Positions 44,201-55,450 of a stretch of DNA of 64,000 nucleotides are shown here, piece after piece. Source of the DNA: Hanleya hanleyi (taxonomy: Eukaryota; Mollusca; Polyplacophora; Lepidopleurida; Hanleyidae); the NCBI GenBank assembly GCA_036873755.1, contig JAVTVY010012634.1, positions 186,001 through 250,000 of the forward strand, in the 5' to 3' direction. The notes under the pieces were generated by a model. The model saw nothing but the letters and a program-made list of their open reading frames with translations, was not told the origin of the DNA and searched no databases. A program made the position numbers and the translations under genes. How positions within the stretch are numbered: position 1 is the stretch's first letter; every line of letters starts with the position of its first letter.

Positions 44201-45747
44201 GATCGAAACACACAGAAGTCTACAGTTGTCGAGTTGTAACGTTGTGTCACAAGAGTGACGTCCCTTCATGTAGCCGACCCGTCGGCAGACGAAACAGTGG
44301 GACAGTTCACTGGATTGAAGAAAACGTATTTAAAATTTGAAGAAATACATTTTAATTCCGAATTATTGAACCTCTTGATATGGAAGATGAAGGTATGGAT
44401 AATACCGTATTAATTTGAAGCGTAACTTGGATTTTCGAATCGGACCAAAAAAGGTATCTTGCACAACTAGGCCCCATGTGGAACCTGTGTACCAAATTTC
44501 AGAAAGATCCATGGAGTAGTTCCTGAGAATTCACGATAATGTTTCAAGGGGAACGTCAAGATGGCCACCTGGTGGCCATATTGGATTTTCGAATCGGACC
44601 AAAGAAACGTATCTTGCACAACTGGACCACAAGGGGAACCTATGTACCAAATTTGAGAAAGATCCATGCAGTACTTCCTGAGAAATCACGATAACAAATT
44701 TGCATGGAGAGATCCAAGATGACCGCCTGGTGGCCATATTGGATTGTCGAATCGGAAAGAAAAAGGTATCTTGCACAACTAGACCACAAGGGAAACCTGT
44801 GCACCAAATTTGACAAAGATCCATGCAGCAGTTCCTGAGAAATCGCAATACATGTAATAAAGTTTCATGAGGAAATCCAAGATGGCCACCTGATGGACAT
44901 ATTGGATTTTGGATTCGGACCAGAAAAGGTATCTTGCACAACTGGACCACAAGGGGAACCTGTGTACCAAATTTGACAAAGATCCATGCAGTACTTCCTG
45001 AGAAATCACGATAACGTTTTATTGGGAAATCTAAGATGACTGCCTGATGGACATACTGGATTTTGAAATCGGACCAGAAAAGGTATCTCGCACAACTGGA
45101 CTCCAAGGGAAACCTGTGTACCAAATTTGAGAAAGATCCATGCAGTAGTTCCTGATAAATCGCGATAACAAGGTTTCATGAGGAAATCCAAGATGGCCGA
45201 CTTGTGGCCATATTGGATTTTCGAATCGGACCAGAAAAGGTATCTTGCACAACTAGACCCCAAGGGGAACCTATGTACCAAATTTGAGAAAGATCCATGC
45301 AGTAGTTCCTGAGAAATCGCGATAGCAAGGTTTCATGGGGAAATCCAAGATGACCGTCTTGTGGCCATACTGGATTTTCGAATTGGACCAGAAAAGGTAT
45401 CTTGCACAACTAGACCCCAAGGGGAACCTGTGTACCAAGTTTGAGAAAGACCCATGCAGTAGTTCCTGAGAAATCACGAGAACAAGGTTTCATGGGGAAA
45501 TCCAAGATGTCCGCCTTGTGCCCATATTGGATTTTCGAATCGGACCAGAAAAGGTATCTTGCACAACTAGACCCCAAGGGGAACCTGTGTACCAAATTTG
45601 AGAAAGATCCATGCACTAGTTCCTGAGAAATCGCGATAACAAGAATTGTTTACGGACGGACGGACTGACTGACTGACTGACGGACGGACGACGGACCACG
45701 GACGAAAAGTGATTTGAACAGCCCACCATCTGGTGATGGTGGGCTAA
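38214..45747 (+). mobile_element. B-family element containing a four-copy 1.807-kb tandem array
   Basis: The 5' end is AGAGATCCTGAAGGATCTTG (about 38214). The 3' end is ATTGTTTACGGACGGACGGA, a GACTGACTGACTGACGG microsatellite (45650-45700) and the hairpin GCCCACCATC/GATGGTGGGC with TAA (45720-45747). In between a unit of 1807 bp is repeated four times. Each unit has ~640 bp of B leader plus about seven ~155-bp core repeats. The 5' GCGCCCACCAT is the inverted counterpart of the 3' hairpin arm. All long minus-strand ORFs (up to 197 codons) recur exactly with the repeat and are artefacts. Confidence 0.85.
38358..45585 (+). repeat. Tandem array of 1807-bp units (4 copies)
   Basis: Units start at 38358, 40165, 41972 and 43779 (CGAAAAAGGGACACTGG). 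The fourth is one base shorter in an A-run (1806 bp). The copies are almost identical. A G at 38907 and 40714 is T at 42521 and 44327, so copies 1-2 and 3-4 form two pairs. The junction joins the core-repeat sequence CCCCAAGGGGAACC to leader sequence GAAAAAGGGACAC. Confidence 0.93.
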
Positions 45748-45751
45748 AAAT

Positions 45752-45830
45752 CAAAGAATGTTGAGATGATGTTACAAGAATACAATATTGAAATCAAACA
45801 TAAGGTAAGGCCAATTTGATCGCTGATTGT
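45752..45830 (+). pseudogene. RNase H C-terminal remnant of the Gmr1-like element
   Basis: Directly after the B-family 3' end, one frame reads NVEMMLQEYNIEIKHK, and a shifted frame continues toward an LIADC-like end. LQEYNIEIKHKKG...NLIADxLSR is the usual end of Gypsy RNase H. Its presence here, with no RT active site anywhere between 38213 and 45752, means the RT/RNase H core was deleted when or after the B element arrived. Confidence 0.6.
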
Positions 45831-45950
45831 TTGTCTCCCATATAATGTACATATGTTTGTCAACATTTTTGCTGTTGTAATATAGATTTTGTTTTGCAAT
45901 AATGTTCTGTATTGTCAAGTTCGTTCCAGGTTTGAAACTTTCTTTTTTTT

Positions 45951-45961
45951 AAGAGGGGGAG
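45951..45961 (+). promoter_or_regulatory. Polypurine tract
   Basis: AAGAGGGGGAG lies immediately before the 3' LTR (TGTCATGG at 45962), the position of the plus-strand primer in LTR elements. Confidence 0.75.
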
Positions 45962-48720
45962 TGTCATGGTATTGCAGTATAAAACATGAGGCACCAAAGG
46001 TGCTACAACTCCTCAGCCCCTTAACAGTCTAGACCAAGATGTTTTTTATGGGTGTAGAAGTTTGGATGCATAGCAGAGAGTTATGGCATGCGAAATGCAA
46101 ACCCAAGCCACAACTCAGACAAATGAACGGATGGATACACTGACACACGGACGGATGGACAGACAATCGGAGCCAGTTCATCTCAGAGAAGTGAAATTCC
46201 CCACAGTATCTGTATGTAATTACTGTTAGATGTGTATGGATAATCTACATCTGTATAAGTGGATAATCATTTGATACTCTTGTGCATGGAAAAGAGTTGA
46301 ATATCACAGCAGTTAATTTTATTTTCAGCATTTGAAGACCCCAGAACACTAGATTGATCTAACCAGCAATGGTAAAAAATATAATTGGAAAAAAATGTAT
46401 GGAGAATTTATATCAATATAGTTATACCTCGGGTATAAATAACAGATGATCATGTAATAAAAGAAATAACTTTCGCATCTGATGAAAGTATTTATTATGA
46501 ACTTGGTTCAGTTTATTTCTTGAACAAAATATCTAGTTCTCATTGAAATCTGAACAATTTAGCTTACAAACAGGGGCGATAACTCTGGTCAGTTTGAAAA
46601 GAAAAAAACCCTAATTACCTCCCCTGTCATACCATGCGCTAATTTCGTGATGGGACGTTTTCTGTTGCAAAATCTCAACAAAATTACTCATTACCCGCCA
46701 GTAAAAGATAACAATAAGGGATATCAGCTCCAAATAGTATTAGAGTACCTAACAGGTTGCTTAAAGCTGTAAGTAGATGTTTGCAGTTCTAACAGAATGC
46801 ACAAAAACACTGTTGTTGTTGCTACCATGGCTGGATTTTTACCAATAAAAGAATTACATGCAGCCACATTTCGAAGCATGTGGCGGATTTTGAGAAACAA
46901 AGTTCTATATTTGAATGACCTATCGCTATCTTTCCTGAAGTATGTTTTAGAGGACTTGTTATGCGAGACACCGCTTGTAAACTGCCAGAACACAGTTCAT
47001 TTTACAACTGAAAATTCAAGCCCGTCATTGATGTATTGACAGCAACCACGAACACGTGGAGACTACTTTCGGTTTTGACAGAACTCACAGGTTCCTACAA
47101 TTCTGTCACAAGACAAAGTACAAGTTGCCCTTTTCCGATAAAATAGGCATTTATTATCGTTCAAATTCATTCTGTGAAATTTTAGACGAAAATAACAAGT
47201 TGATTTTCACAGTTTCAATGTCAGACTAATTTTTTTCTCAACAGCGTAGGGAAACGACCATTTATGGCAATCTCGTATCGGTGGCCGCAAGTCTTTTATC
47301 CCGGGTAATTTACTGTATATCTGACACGGTGTTCTCGGCGGATGTTTCGTGGTTCGGACAAAGCACTTTCTGGCCAAATGCACAAAAAACAGATATCAGG
47401 ACTTGATACCATGTTGCTGGTTTTAATGTGGATGTTGACTGTCACTTTAATAATTAAGAAGCTCCGAAGGGTATATAGTTTATGCTGGACCTACATTAGA
47501 TCTAAGTTGTGTTCATACATCCTATATGAATGAGTCACTTGCAAAACCATACTACTGAATATGCAAATGATTATATACTTTAGACCAAACCAATGGCCAG
47601 TCCTGCCCTACACCGAATGAACCAATGGCAGACATACAACTTTACTATGGAGCTCTTGATAGGCTACATGTCAGTAAGTGTATGTAAATCAGTATAAAAG
47701 TAGGGCTAATATATGCATACTTGAAGATCCCTTTTTAGAAGCCTGGAAAATGGTAGAAAAATAAAAAAAATTGTAAAAAAATAAATAATGACCGGTTTGA
47801 CCTGAAAGTCTCAAAGGCACAAGTAAAAAATAAAAAGATCATAACCTGTAAATTTCATGAACTTCCTTGCAATAGTTATCGCGATACGGCTCGGACAGAC
47901 GGACAGACACATCCCCAGGGCCACAACAATACTCCTTAGCCCGTAGGGCTGATGAGTAATTAGACACTGTGGACATTTCTAGAATAATAGAGCTACGTAT
48001 TATGTGAGTCATCCATCTGGAATTTTCTCGAAGCTGTCGTGACCGATTTATCATGATTGCAAATGGCCGAAATACGAAGAGACCTGTATGATGATGGTAA
48101 TTGGGTCACAGCGCCATCTACACAGCGCCATCTGCACATCTATACGCTTGTATACATACGGTTTGTGGGTTAATCATTTTCGAGCTTTCTAGAAGTTGTT
48201 GTAATTGTATATGGATTAGAACATATGTCAAGGCTGTACCGGTGGAAGCTTCTTGATTTGATGGAATGTACTGGAATGCCACATAGAGTATAAATAGCCG
48301 GACAATTAGTCATTATAGGAAGAAAATCAAACGGCTTCTATGTGGGTGCATTAGATTGTGCTACTGGATATTACCTTAGCCTGAGATTACTGACTGCTTG
48401 ATTGTATATTCCTGTTGGATTACTCCTGTGTGTTTGACCGCTGTATTATCTACGTAATTGAACTGACGGAAACTGGACAACAGCTGAGCGGTGTGGACTA
48501 TCAAAATACAGGAATGCGATTTCTGTGCGTCGGCACGGACTGTATAGAGATCTGCATGTTAGTACGAACTCTGAGAGATACACTGGTATAGCATTGAACA
48601 GTAAGACTATACCTAACTTAATTTTGTATATGATTTTAGTATTGTAAATAAATATTTGATTGTTAATCCTCGATTTCACAAAAGCTTTCTGTTGCGTTTT
48701 TCTATTATCGTTTAGACGTA
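45962..48720 (+). repeat. 3' long terminal repeat, split by a D-family element
   Basis: The first 22 bp (TGTCATGGTATTGCAGTATA plus AA) lie at 45962-45983. The rest, from ATTAGACACTGTGGACATTT, lies at 47957-48720. Together they match the 5' LTR. The end is altered: GTTTAGACGTA is followed by GGAGTTAACA instead of ACA. Confidence 0.85.
45984..47956 (+). mobile_element. D-family HINE-like element inserted in the 3' LTR
   Basis: The left part carries CTACAACTCCTCAGCCCCTT. The right end is GGACAGACGGACAGACAC, CACAACAATACTCCTTAGCC and GGGCTGATGAGTAA. The 5' CTCCTCAGCCC is an inverted match to the 3' hairpin arm GGGCTGATGAG. Comparing the LTRs places the insertion in the A/T run of ATAAAATTAG with at most two duplicated bases, as expected for rolling-circle elements rather than cut-and-paste ones. 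A second GGACGGATGGACAGAC tract is near 46150. ORFs of 80-89 codons near 46.7-47.0 kb overlap on both strands and are not recognised. Confidence 0.65.
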
Positions 48721-50610
48721 GGAGTTAACAAAATAGTGATCTAGTAGGGTTGACTGTAGTTCTTTCATATATGAAATACATAGGAAAATTGGTCAGGTCA
48801 ACATTTTCTAATGTCTTAATTGATGGGAACAATTTTGCGCCGAGGTTCTGGTAGAGCATGACCAAATTCCTGGCTCTAAATTTACTCTTCTGAATACATG
48901 TAGCTCATAATCGAATCAAGTAATTTGATCTTGGAAACAGATCAAGGTCAGTCATCTTGAACCTTTTTTTAGTCTATTCTAACTTAATTGCATACAGAAC
49001 ATTAATTCGGAGATCTTAGACTCAACATATAGAATTTGACCTTTAGAAAATAGATCAAGGCAGGACTTGATTTGGGGGCCTGCAGATTGCAAAAAGCTGG
49101 CCAAATTTGAGTCGACTTCTGGTAATCTGGTGATCAGAATTTCTGAAAGGCATAAAAATTATTCTTTTTTTTTCAAACAAAATACAGTGGTCGAGTTACT
49201 GTATCTTGAAATTAAGATAGATGTCCGAAGCATATATAATCAGGGGAGAATACTCCCGCATTACTTAGAAATAGATAAATGTTATCTCCCTTTACTGTCG
49301 TTACGCATGCGTGCACCGCTATTCCAAGAAATTCTATTTCTGCAGTGAACTGACAGATTTGATTGTCAAATAACGAAATTGATTTTGTGATCATAGCAAA
49401 AGTATCAACAGTACGATCTTGGGGGTTCGACAATTGGCTCAATTTCATGAAAAAGGAGAGAAAAAGAAGGGACATGAAATTGTGGTAGAAATGAACTGCT
49501 TGCTTTGTTCCAAGTATGAATATAAACTTAATACTGTGAGAAATTTCCAACAAGCATGGATAAGTGGCATGAGCATATAAGAAAGATTGCATAATCACAC
49601 AGTCACATTCTGCAAATAAATACAAGTGTAAAGTCTGTTATTGAGCTGTGGTTCATCAATTTCCAACACCTAATAAAACATGAGAGTGGGACTCTCAAAA
49701 CCCCTCGTCTTCCCCCAAGCAATTGAGAAATATGCTGAGAATGAGCAACATTTTATGGCTATATTTACTAATCATTGAGAATTGTACTTTTTAAAGCATA
49801 TCATTAATTCTGTAGATATAACAAGATAAAAACAAGATGGCCGCCAAGTAAGTTGAATGACTAATGTGCTCCAGGATCAAGATAGTTTTACTGTGGCTTT
49901 CTTCACCAGCTAAAGTCCACTTACCTACAGTATTGTTTGTGAATATCCATTCCATCAATCAGTATGCTTTTTATGGAGTAACAAGTCACCAAAGTTATAT
50001 TATTTGAGTGGAACAAATATCATGCAGCTGACAACTTCAAAATTCAAGATGGCTGACTGTACAGTGCTGATAAACCACTCAGCCTCTGCTGCATCAAACT
50101 TCAGTGGATTTACTCCTGATGACCTCACAAATAGCAGAATTCACTGTAAGAAAGTCTGGAATCCACTGTCTGATTGAGAAATGAGTAGCAACTTAGAAAC
50201 CACTGAAAAAAGGTTCATGAACAGTATTGAAATCCAACCCAATGACTACATTCTCTATGATACAATGACGTCACTGGGGGATTTTCTCCCTCTGAAAAGC
50301 CTAATTTTAACACAGACAAATGGAAAAAACTTCGAAAAAGGCTAGTTCAGCTCTGATTTTAACACATAACTTGAACGGATGTACATGTACTATCTTTTAC
50401 TTCGCCAAGTTGTAGAAATTTATCTCAAGTATGAGAGAAGATTTTTAGAAAAAACCTGTTACGCTCCATCAGAAAAAAAGAAAAAAAGCTGTGATGGCAG
50501 GTATCCCAGTTATAACTGGATATGGAAAAAACAGGCCTTGCGTTTCGAAAAAACAGGCCTTGCGTTTCGACGGGTATCCGGGTATCCGATACTCGCCGGG
50601 ATACCCGCAA
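48721..50610. other. No recognisable gene
   Basis: AT-rich sequence with small ORFs on both strands, none with motifs. Two CAAGATGGCCGCC/CAAGATGGCTGAC motifs (about 49836 and 50046) resemble core words of the B and C repeats but are not part of an array. A 21-bp unit containing ACAGGCCTTGCGTTTCG is duplicated at about 50526-50570. Confidence 0.4.
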
Positions 50611-51776
50611 ATTCTCTTCACCAGTATCTATTTGGATACCTGCGTGTGAACATCCAAAAACATTTATTAATGTGATCCGTTGAACAAACACATTTTTTTT
50701 ATGGTTCTTCGGCGAGATGTGCCACAAATGGCTTCTGTATTTGTTTTTACGACAGCGACATCTTACGGCCACTCTCACACTTTGGCGTAGTGTACGCAAT
50801 CTGTATTCGTTTATCGCGTATACATGTGCTAATGTTGACAAGGGTCGTATGACAGAGAATGCATGTCGACCTTCAAAAGTTAGTCATGCCGTCCAAATGT
50901 CTGTCGGGTCTGTCAAGGGGAAATCTATCTTGTTATAATATTTCAGTGCGTGGCCAGATGACATGAAAGACAATTTTAACTTTAGGCTGAACTACGAAAA
51001 AAGTAAACGACGTCCTGGCTATATGCAAACTTTGTCACACACACGCGGAAGCAATATCATATAATATGATGGCAAATTAGGCACTGTGAGCCTAATAGTT
51101 TGTCTCAACATTTGAAGAGTAATTGCCACGAAAAGGCATATCATTTTGAATTTAACGAACCATCGAATAAGTCATCCCAGTCAACGCTTAATAAGGCATT
51201 TGGAACATCACCAGACTGTGCCATCAAGTATAAAACTGATGAACGTTGCTTGGTGTGCGACCATAAATGAAAATCTATTATAAATAAATTTAATTACAGA
51301 TACAGGTAATCATTTCTTCATTGGACTTATGATACATGTAATGGATGATGACGTATGTATTATCCAGTTACTGTTTTTTAATTGAATTTTTGGATTATAA
51401 TATTAAAAGCCAATTCTCAAACTTGATCTTCATGGTTGTCATTTCCTGGCTAGTTGAAGATATCCATAGGTACTGTACAGAATATGATTTACTTATGCTC
51501 TTTCTTAGCACCATTTTATCATGCTGAGCCCCTGCTCTTCATCGGTGTGTTGCGCTCCCTCCATGGTGATTGGATACCGGTGGATACCCATGGATTGATT
51601 TGGATACTCCTCAAATTCGACGAAAAGCAAGGCCTGACAAATCATCCAGATGCAAAAGAAACAGGGAAAGAAATACACTACTACATGTGGATTCATTCTC
51701 CGGCACTGCTAATCCTGTCCCAGCTTTCCCTAAACATAGTACAGTGCATAATGACCAACCGAGACCTATAGAAATG
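50611..51776 (+). repeat. Module M, copy 1 (unit 1 start)
   Basis: Begins ATTCTCTTCACCAGTATC and recurs at 54273 and 59412. Contents are a 400-bp stretch with AATGTGATCCGTTGAACAAA, a BED-finger remnant, an AT-rich section and a short open stretch ending QPRPIE just before the B-family 5' end at 51777. Copies 2 and 3 are much closer to each other than to this one. Confidence 0.8.
50995..51240 (+). pseudogene. BED-type zinc finger remnant, copy 1
   Basis: One frame reads KKVNDVLAICKLCHTHAEAI followed by stops. After a shift, NSLSQHLKSNCHEKAYHFEF and SNKSSQSTLNKAFG follow. Cys-x2-Cys, then His-x5-His/Cys within SLSQHLKSNCH, plus the QSTLNKAF tail match BED fingers of hAT transposases or ZBED proteins (family knowledge). 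About 30 bp with several stops separate the two halves, so the finger is broken. Confidence 0.55.
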
Positions 51777-54272
51777 AGAGATCCTGAAGGATCTTGGCGC
51801 CCACCATTGTCCGATAATTGTAAGCTAATGACAAGAGGATCTTTTTGTCCATTGTTACTAGAACAAACGATTGATTTGTAACTTTGTTTACAGAATTTCG
51901 AATCTGCGCAAAAAAGATCGAAAAAGGGACAATGGAAAACACCAAGATATAATATTTCTAAGTTTCAAGATTTCTAGAAACTTTACTTATGTCGGTTGTT
52001 ATAGTACAAGAGAAATGAGCAAAGTTAGTCTGAAAGTCAATGTACATGTACGGAGGATCCTTCGTCTTCGTTTTGTAGTATTTCTATTTTTATTTTTTTT
52101 TGCACGTGTCATCATTGGGTACTGGAGCGAAGACAAATCTCTTTGACACTTTGGCATACTTAAGATTTTATAATTAAGAACGAATGCTAATTCTGTTCTG
52201 TTTACTGGGCTAGTTTGAAATATCTCTTTTAAGATACCATGCTCGAAAATAGTAAGATGGTACAATAATACTGAAGGGATCCGGTCCGCGCAGTAATGTT
52301 GAAACATCGAAAGTGTCTGAATCCTGATTATCTCCCTTGGATCGTAACATGCAGTAGTCTACAGTTGTCCAGTTGTGACATTGTGTCACAAGAGTAATGT
52401 CCCTTCATGTAGCTGACCCGCCGGCAGACGAAAGGGTGGGGCAGTTCACTTGCAACTGCATGGACTAAAGAAAACTGATTTAAAATTTGAAGAAATACAT
52501 TTTAATTCCAAATTATTTGAACTCCTTGATATGGAAGGTGAAGATATGGATATTCTCTATAGTCAATATATAGAATATGCCCCACCGTTTGATCCGCTGA
52601 CTCTTGTGATGCAATGTCACAACTCGGGAATACCGTATTAATTTGAAGTGTAACTTGGATTTTCGAATCGGACCAAAAAAGGTATCTTGCACAACTAGGC
52701 CCCATGTGGGACCCGTGTACAAAATTTCAGAAAGATCCATGAACTATTTCCTGAGAATTCACAATAGCAATGTTTCAAGGGGTAATCCAAGATGGGCGCC
52801 TGGTGGCCACATTGGATTTTCGAATCGGACCGAACAAGGTATTTTTCACAACTAGACCCCAAGGGGAACCCATGTACCAAATTTGAGAAAGATCCCTGCA
52901 GTACTTCCTGAGAAATCACGATAACAAAGTTGCATGGGAAAATCCAATATGGCCACCTGGTGGCCATACTGGATTTTCGAATCGGACCAGAAAAGGAATC
53001 TGGCACAACTAGGCGACAAGGGAACCTGTGTACCAAATTTGAGAAAGACCCATGCAGTAGTTTTTGAGGAATCGCAATTAACAGTTTGATGGGGAAAAAA
53101 CCAAGATGGCCGCCTGATGGACATATTGGATTTTGGAATCGGATCAGAAAAGGTGTCTTGCACAACTGGACCACAAGGGGAACCTGTGCACCAAATTTGA
53201 GAAAGATCCAGGCAGTACTTCCTGAGAAATCACGATAACAATGTTTCATGGGGAAATCTAAGATGGCCGCCTGGTGGCCATATTGGATTTTCGATTCGGA
53301 CCGAAAAAGGTATCTTGCACAACTAGGCCCTAAGGTGAACCTGTGTACCAAATTTGTGAAAGATCCATGCAGTACTTCCTGAGAAATGACAAAGTTTCAT
53401 GGGGAAATCCAAGATGGCTACCTGGTGGCCATATTGGATTTTAGAATCGGACCAGAAAAGGTATCTTGCACAGCTAGTCCCCAAGGGGAACCTGTGTACC
53501 AAATTTGAGAAAGATCCATGCAGTACTTCCTGAGAAATGACGATAACAAGGTTTCATAGGGAAATCCAAGATGGCTGGCTTGTGGCCATATTGGATTTTC
53601 GAATCGGACCAGAAAAGGTATCTTGCACAACTAGACCCCAAAGATCCATACAGTAGTTACTGAGAAATCGCGATAAAGTTTCATGGAGAAATCCAAGATG
53701 GCTGCCTTGTGGCCATATTGGATTTTCAGTTCGGACCGAAAAAGGTATCTTGCACAACTAGACCCTAAGGAGAACCTGTGTACCAAATTTGAGAAAGATC
53801 CATGCAGTACTTAATGAGAAATGATGATGACAAAGTTTCATGGGTAAATCCAAGATGGCTGCCTGGTGGCCATATTGGATTTTCGAATCGGACCAGGAAA
53901 GGCCTCTTGCACAACTAGACCCCAAGGGGAACCTGTGTACCAAATTTAAGAAAGATCCATGCAGTAGTTACTGAGAAATCGCGATAACAAGGTTTCATGG
54001 GGAAATCCAAGATGGCTGCCTGGTGGCCATATTGGATTTTCGAATCGGACCGGAAAAGGTATCTTGCACAACTAGACCCCAAGGGGAAGCTGTGTACCAA
54101 ATTTGAGAAAGATCCATGAAGTAGTTCCTGAGAAATCGCGATAACAAGGTTTTATGGGGAAATCCAAGATGGCTGCCTGGTGGCCATATTGGATTTTCGA
54201 ATCGGATCAGAAAAGGTATCTTGCACAACTAGACCCCAAGGTGAACCTGTGCACCAAATTTGAGAAAGATCC
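51777..54272 (+). mobile_element. B-family element B2 (unit 1)
   Basis: 5' end AGAGATCCTGAAGGATCTTG, the ~640-bp leader with CACGTGTCATCATTGGGTAC and AGATATCTC-type landmarks, the conserved short ORF at 52450-52641, then about ten core units of ~155 bp. At 54272 the core breaks inside GAAAGATCCATTCTC and module M starts again. The microsatellite and 3' hairpin are absent. Confidence 0.8.
52450..52641 (+). CDS. Conserved short ORF of the B family (unknown function)
   Basis: A 63-codon frame: MQLHGLKKTDLKFEEIHFNS, then LFELLDMEGEDMDILYSQYI, ending PLTLVMQCHNSGIPY. It is acidic, has no membrane segment and no catalytic signature I recognise. The same frame and stop recur in B1 (23640-23810), 56078 and 61284. 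In the 1807-bp array a ~65-bp deletion removes the end. It may be a captured host exon or the tail of a lost element protein. Coding status is uncertain. Confidence 0.35.
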   Translation: MQLHGLKKTDLKFEEIHFNSKLFELLDMEGEDMDILYSQYIEYAPPFDPLTLVMQCHNSGIPY

Positions 54273-54684
54273 ATTCTCTTCACCGGTATCTATTTGGATA
54301 CCCGCGTGTGAACATCCAAAAAAAAAAATTACTGGTCCAAAAAGCTTACTTGTAGATTTATTAATGTGATCCGTTGAACAAACACATTTTTTTTATGGTT
54401 CTTCTGCGAGATGTGCCGCAAATGGCTTCTGTATTTGTTTTTACGACAGCGACACATCTTACGGCCACTCTCCTACTTTGGGTAGTGTACGCAATCTGTA
54501 TTCGTTTATCGCGTATACATGTGCTAATGTTGACAAGGGTCGTATGACAGAGAATGTCGACCTTCAAAAGTCAGTCATGCCGTCCAAATGTCTGTCGGGT
54601 CTGTCAAGGGGAAATCTATCTTGTTATAATGTTTCAGTGCGTGGCCAGATGACATGAAAGACAATTTTAACTTTAGGCTGAACT

Positions 54685-54905
54685 ACGAAAAAAGTAAACG
54701 ACGTCCTGGCTATATGCAAACTTTGTCACAAACACGCGGAAACAATATCATATAACATGATGGCAAATTAGGCACAGCCTAATAGTTTGTCTCAACATTT
54801 GAAGAGTAATTGCCACGAAAAGGCATATTTTGAATTTAACGAACCATCGAATAAGTCATCCCAGTCAACGCTTAATAAGGCATTTGGAACATCACCAGGC
54901 TGTGC
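54685..54905 (+). pseudogene. BED-type zinc finger remnant, copy 2
   Basis: The same broken ICKLCH ... SLSQHLKSNCHEKAYFEF ... QSTLNKAFG arrangement as at 50995, with three codons fewer after CHEKAY. Confidence 0.5.
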
Positions 54906-55450
54906 CATCAAGCAGTGTATAAAACTGATAATCGACTAATTTAATCAAATCCTGATTCATGATAATTTTTTTATTCATTTCTTCATTGGACTTATGATAC
55001 ATGTAATGGATGATGACGTATTGTCCAGTTACTGTTTTTTAATTGAATTTTTGGATTATTCATAATATTAAAAGCCAATTCTCAAACTTGATCTTCATGG
55101 TTGTCATTTCCTGGCTAGTTGAAGATATCCATAGGTACTGTACAGAATATGATTTACTTATGCTCTTTCTTAGCACCATTTTATCATGCTGAGCCCCTGC
55201 TCTTCATCGGTGTGTCGCGCTCCCTCCATGGTGATTGGATACCCGTGGATTGATTTGGATACTCCTCAAATTCGACGAAAAGCAAGGCCTGACAAATCAT
55301 CCAGGTGCAAAAGAAAGGACTGAACCATTATCCAACAGAGAAAGAAATACACCACTACATGTGGATTCATTCTCCGGCACTGCTAATCCTGTTCCAGCTT
55401 TCCCTAAACATAGTACAGTGCATAATGACCAACAGAGATCTATAGAAATG

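Larger units (their letters stand above)
30896..48720 (+). mobile_element. Ty3/Gypsy-type LTR retrotransposon, Gmr1-like gene order, heavily disrupted
   Basis: LTRs at 30896-31631 and 45962-48720 (the latter split) enclose gag, an aspartic protease, integrase and only then the start of reverse transcriptase. In usual Ty3/Gypsy elements RT/RNase H precede integrase. PR-IN-RT is the order known from Gmr1-type elements (family knowledge). A polypurine tract precedes the 3' LTR. Five other elements sit inside: two inverted-repeat elements in gag, a TTAA element in integrase, a B-family array replacing most of RT/RNase H, and a D-family element in the 3' LTR. Gag and integrase also have stops and frameshifts. 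This is a defunct genomic copy. Confidence 0.85.

Noticed and set aside
39111..45124. Repeated minus-strand ORFs of 60-197 codons (starting MVHRFPLESSCARYL) across the B arrays, also at 24.9-25.7, 52.7-54.2 and 58.2-64 kb
   Set aside because: They follow the ~155-bp core repeat unit, recur in several frames and copies, and show no domain. They are open because the unit lacks stops in those frames, not because they encode protein.
30896..48720. Interpreting the 17.8-kb LTR-bounded region as a giant or novel retroelement
   Set aside because: The extra length is fully explained by nested elements with their own ends; the underlying LTR element is of ordinary size.
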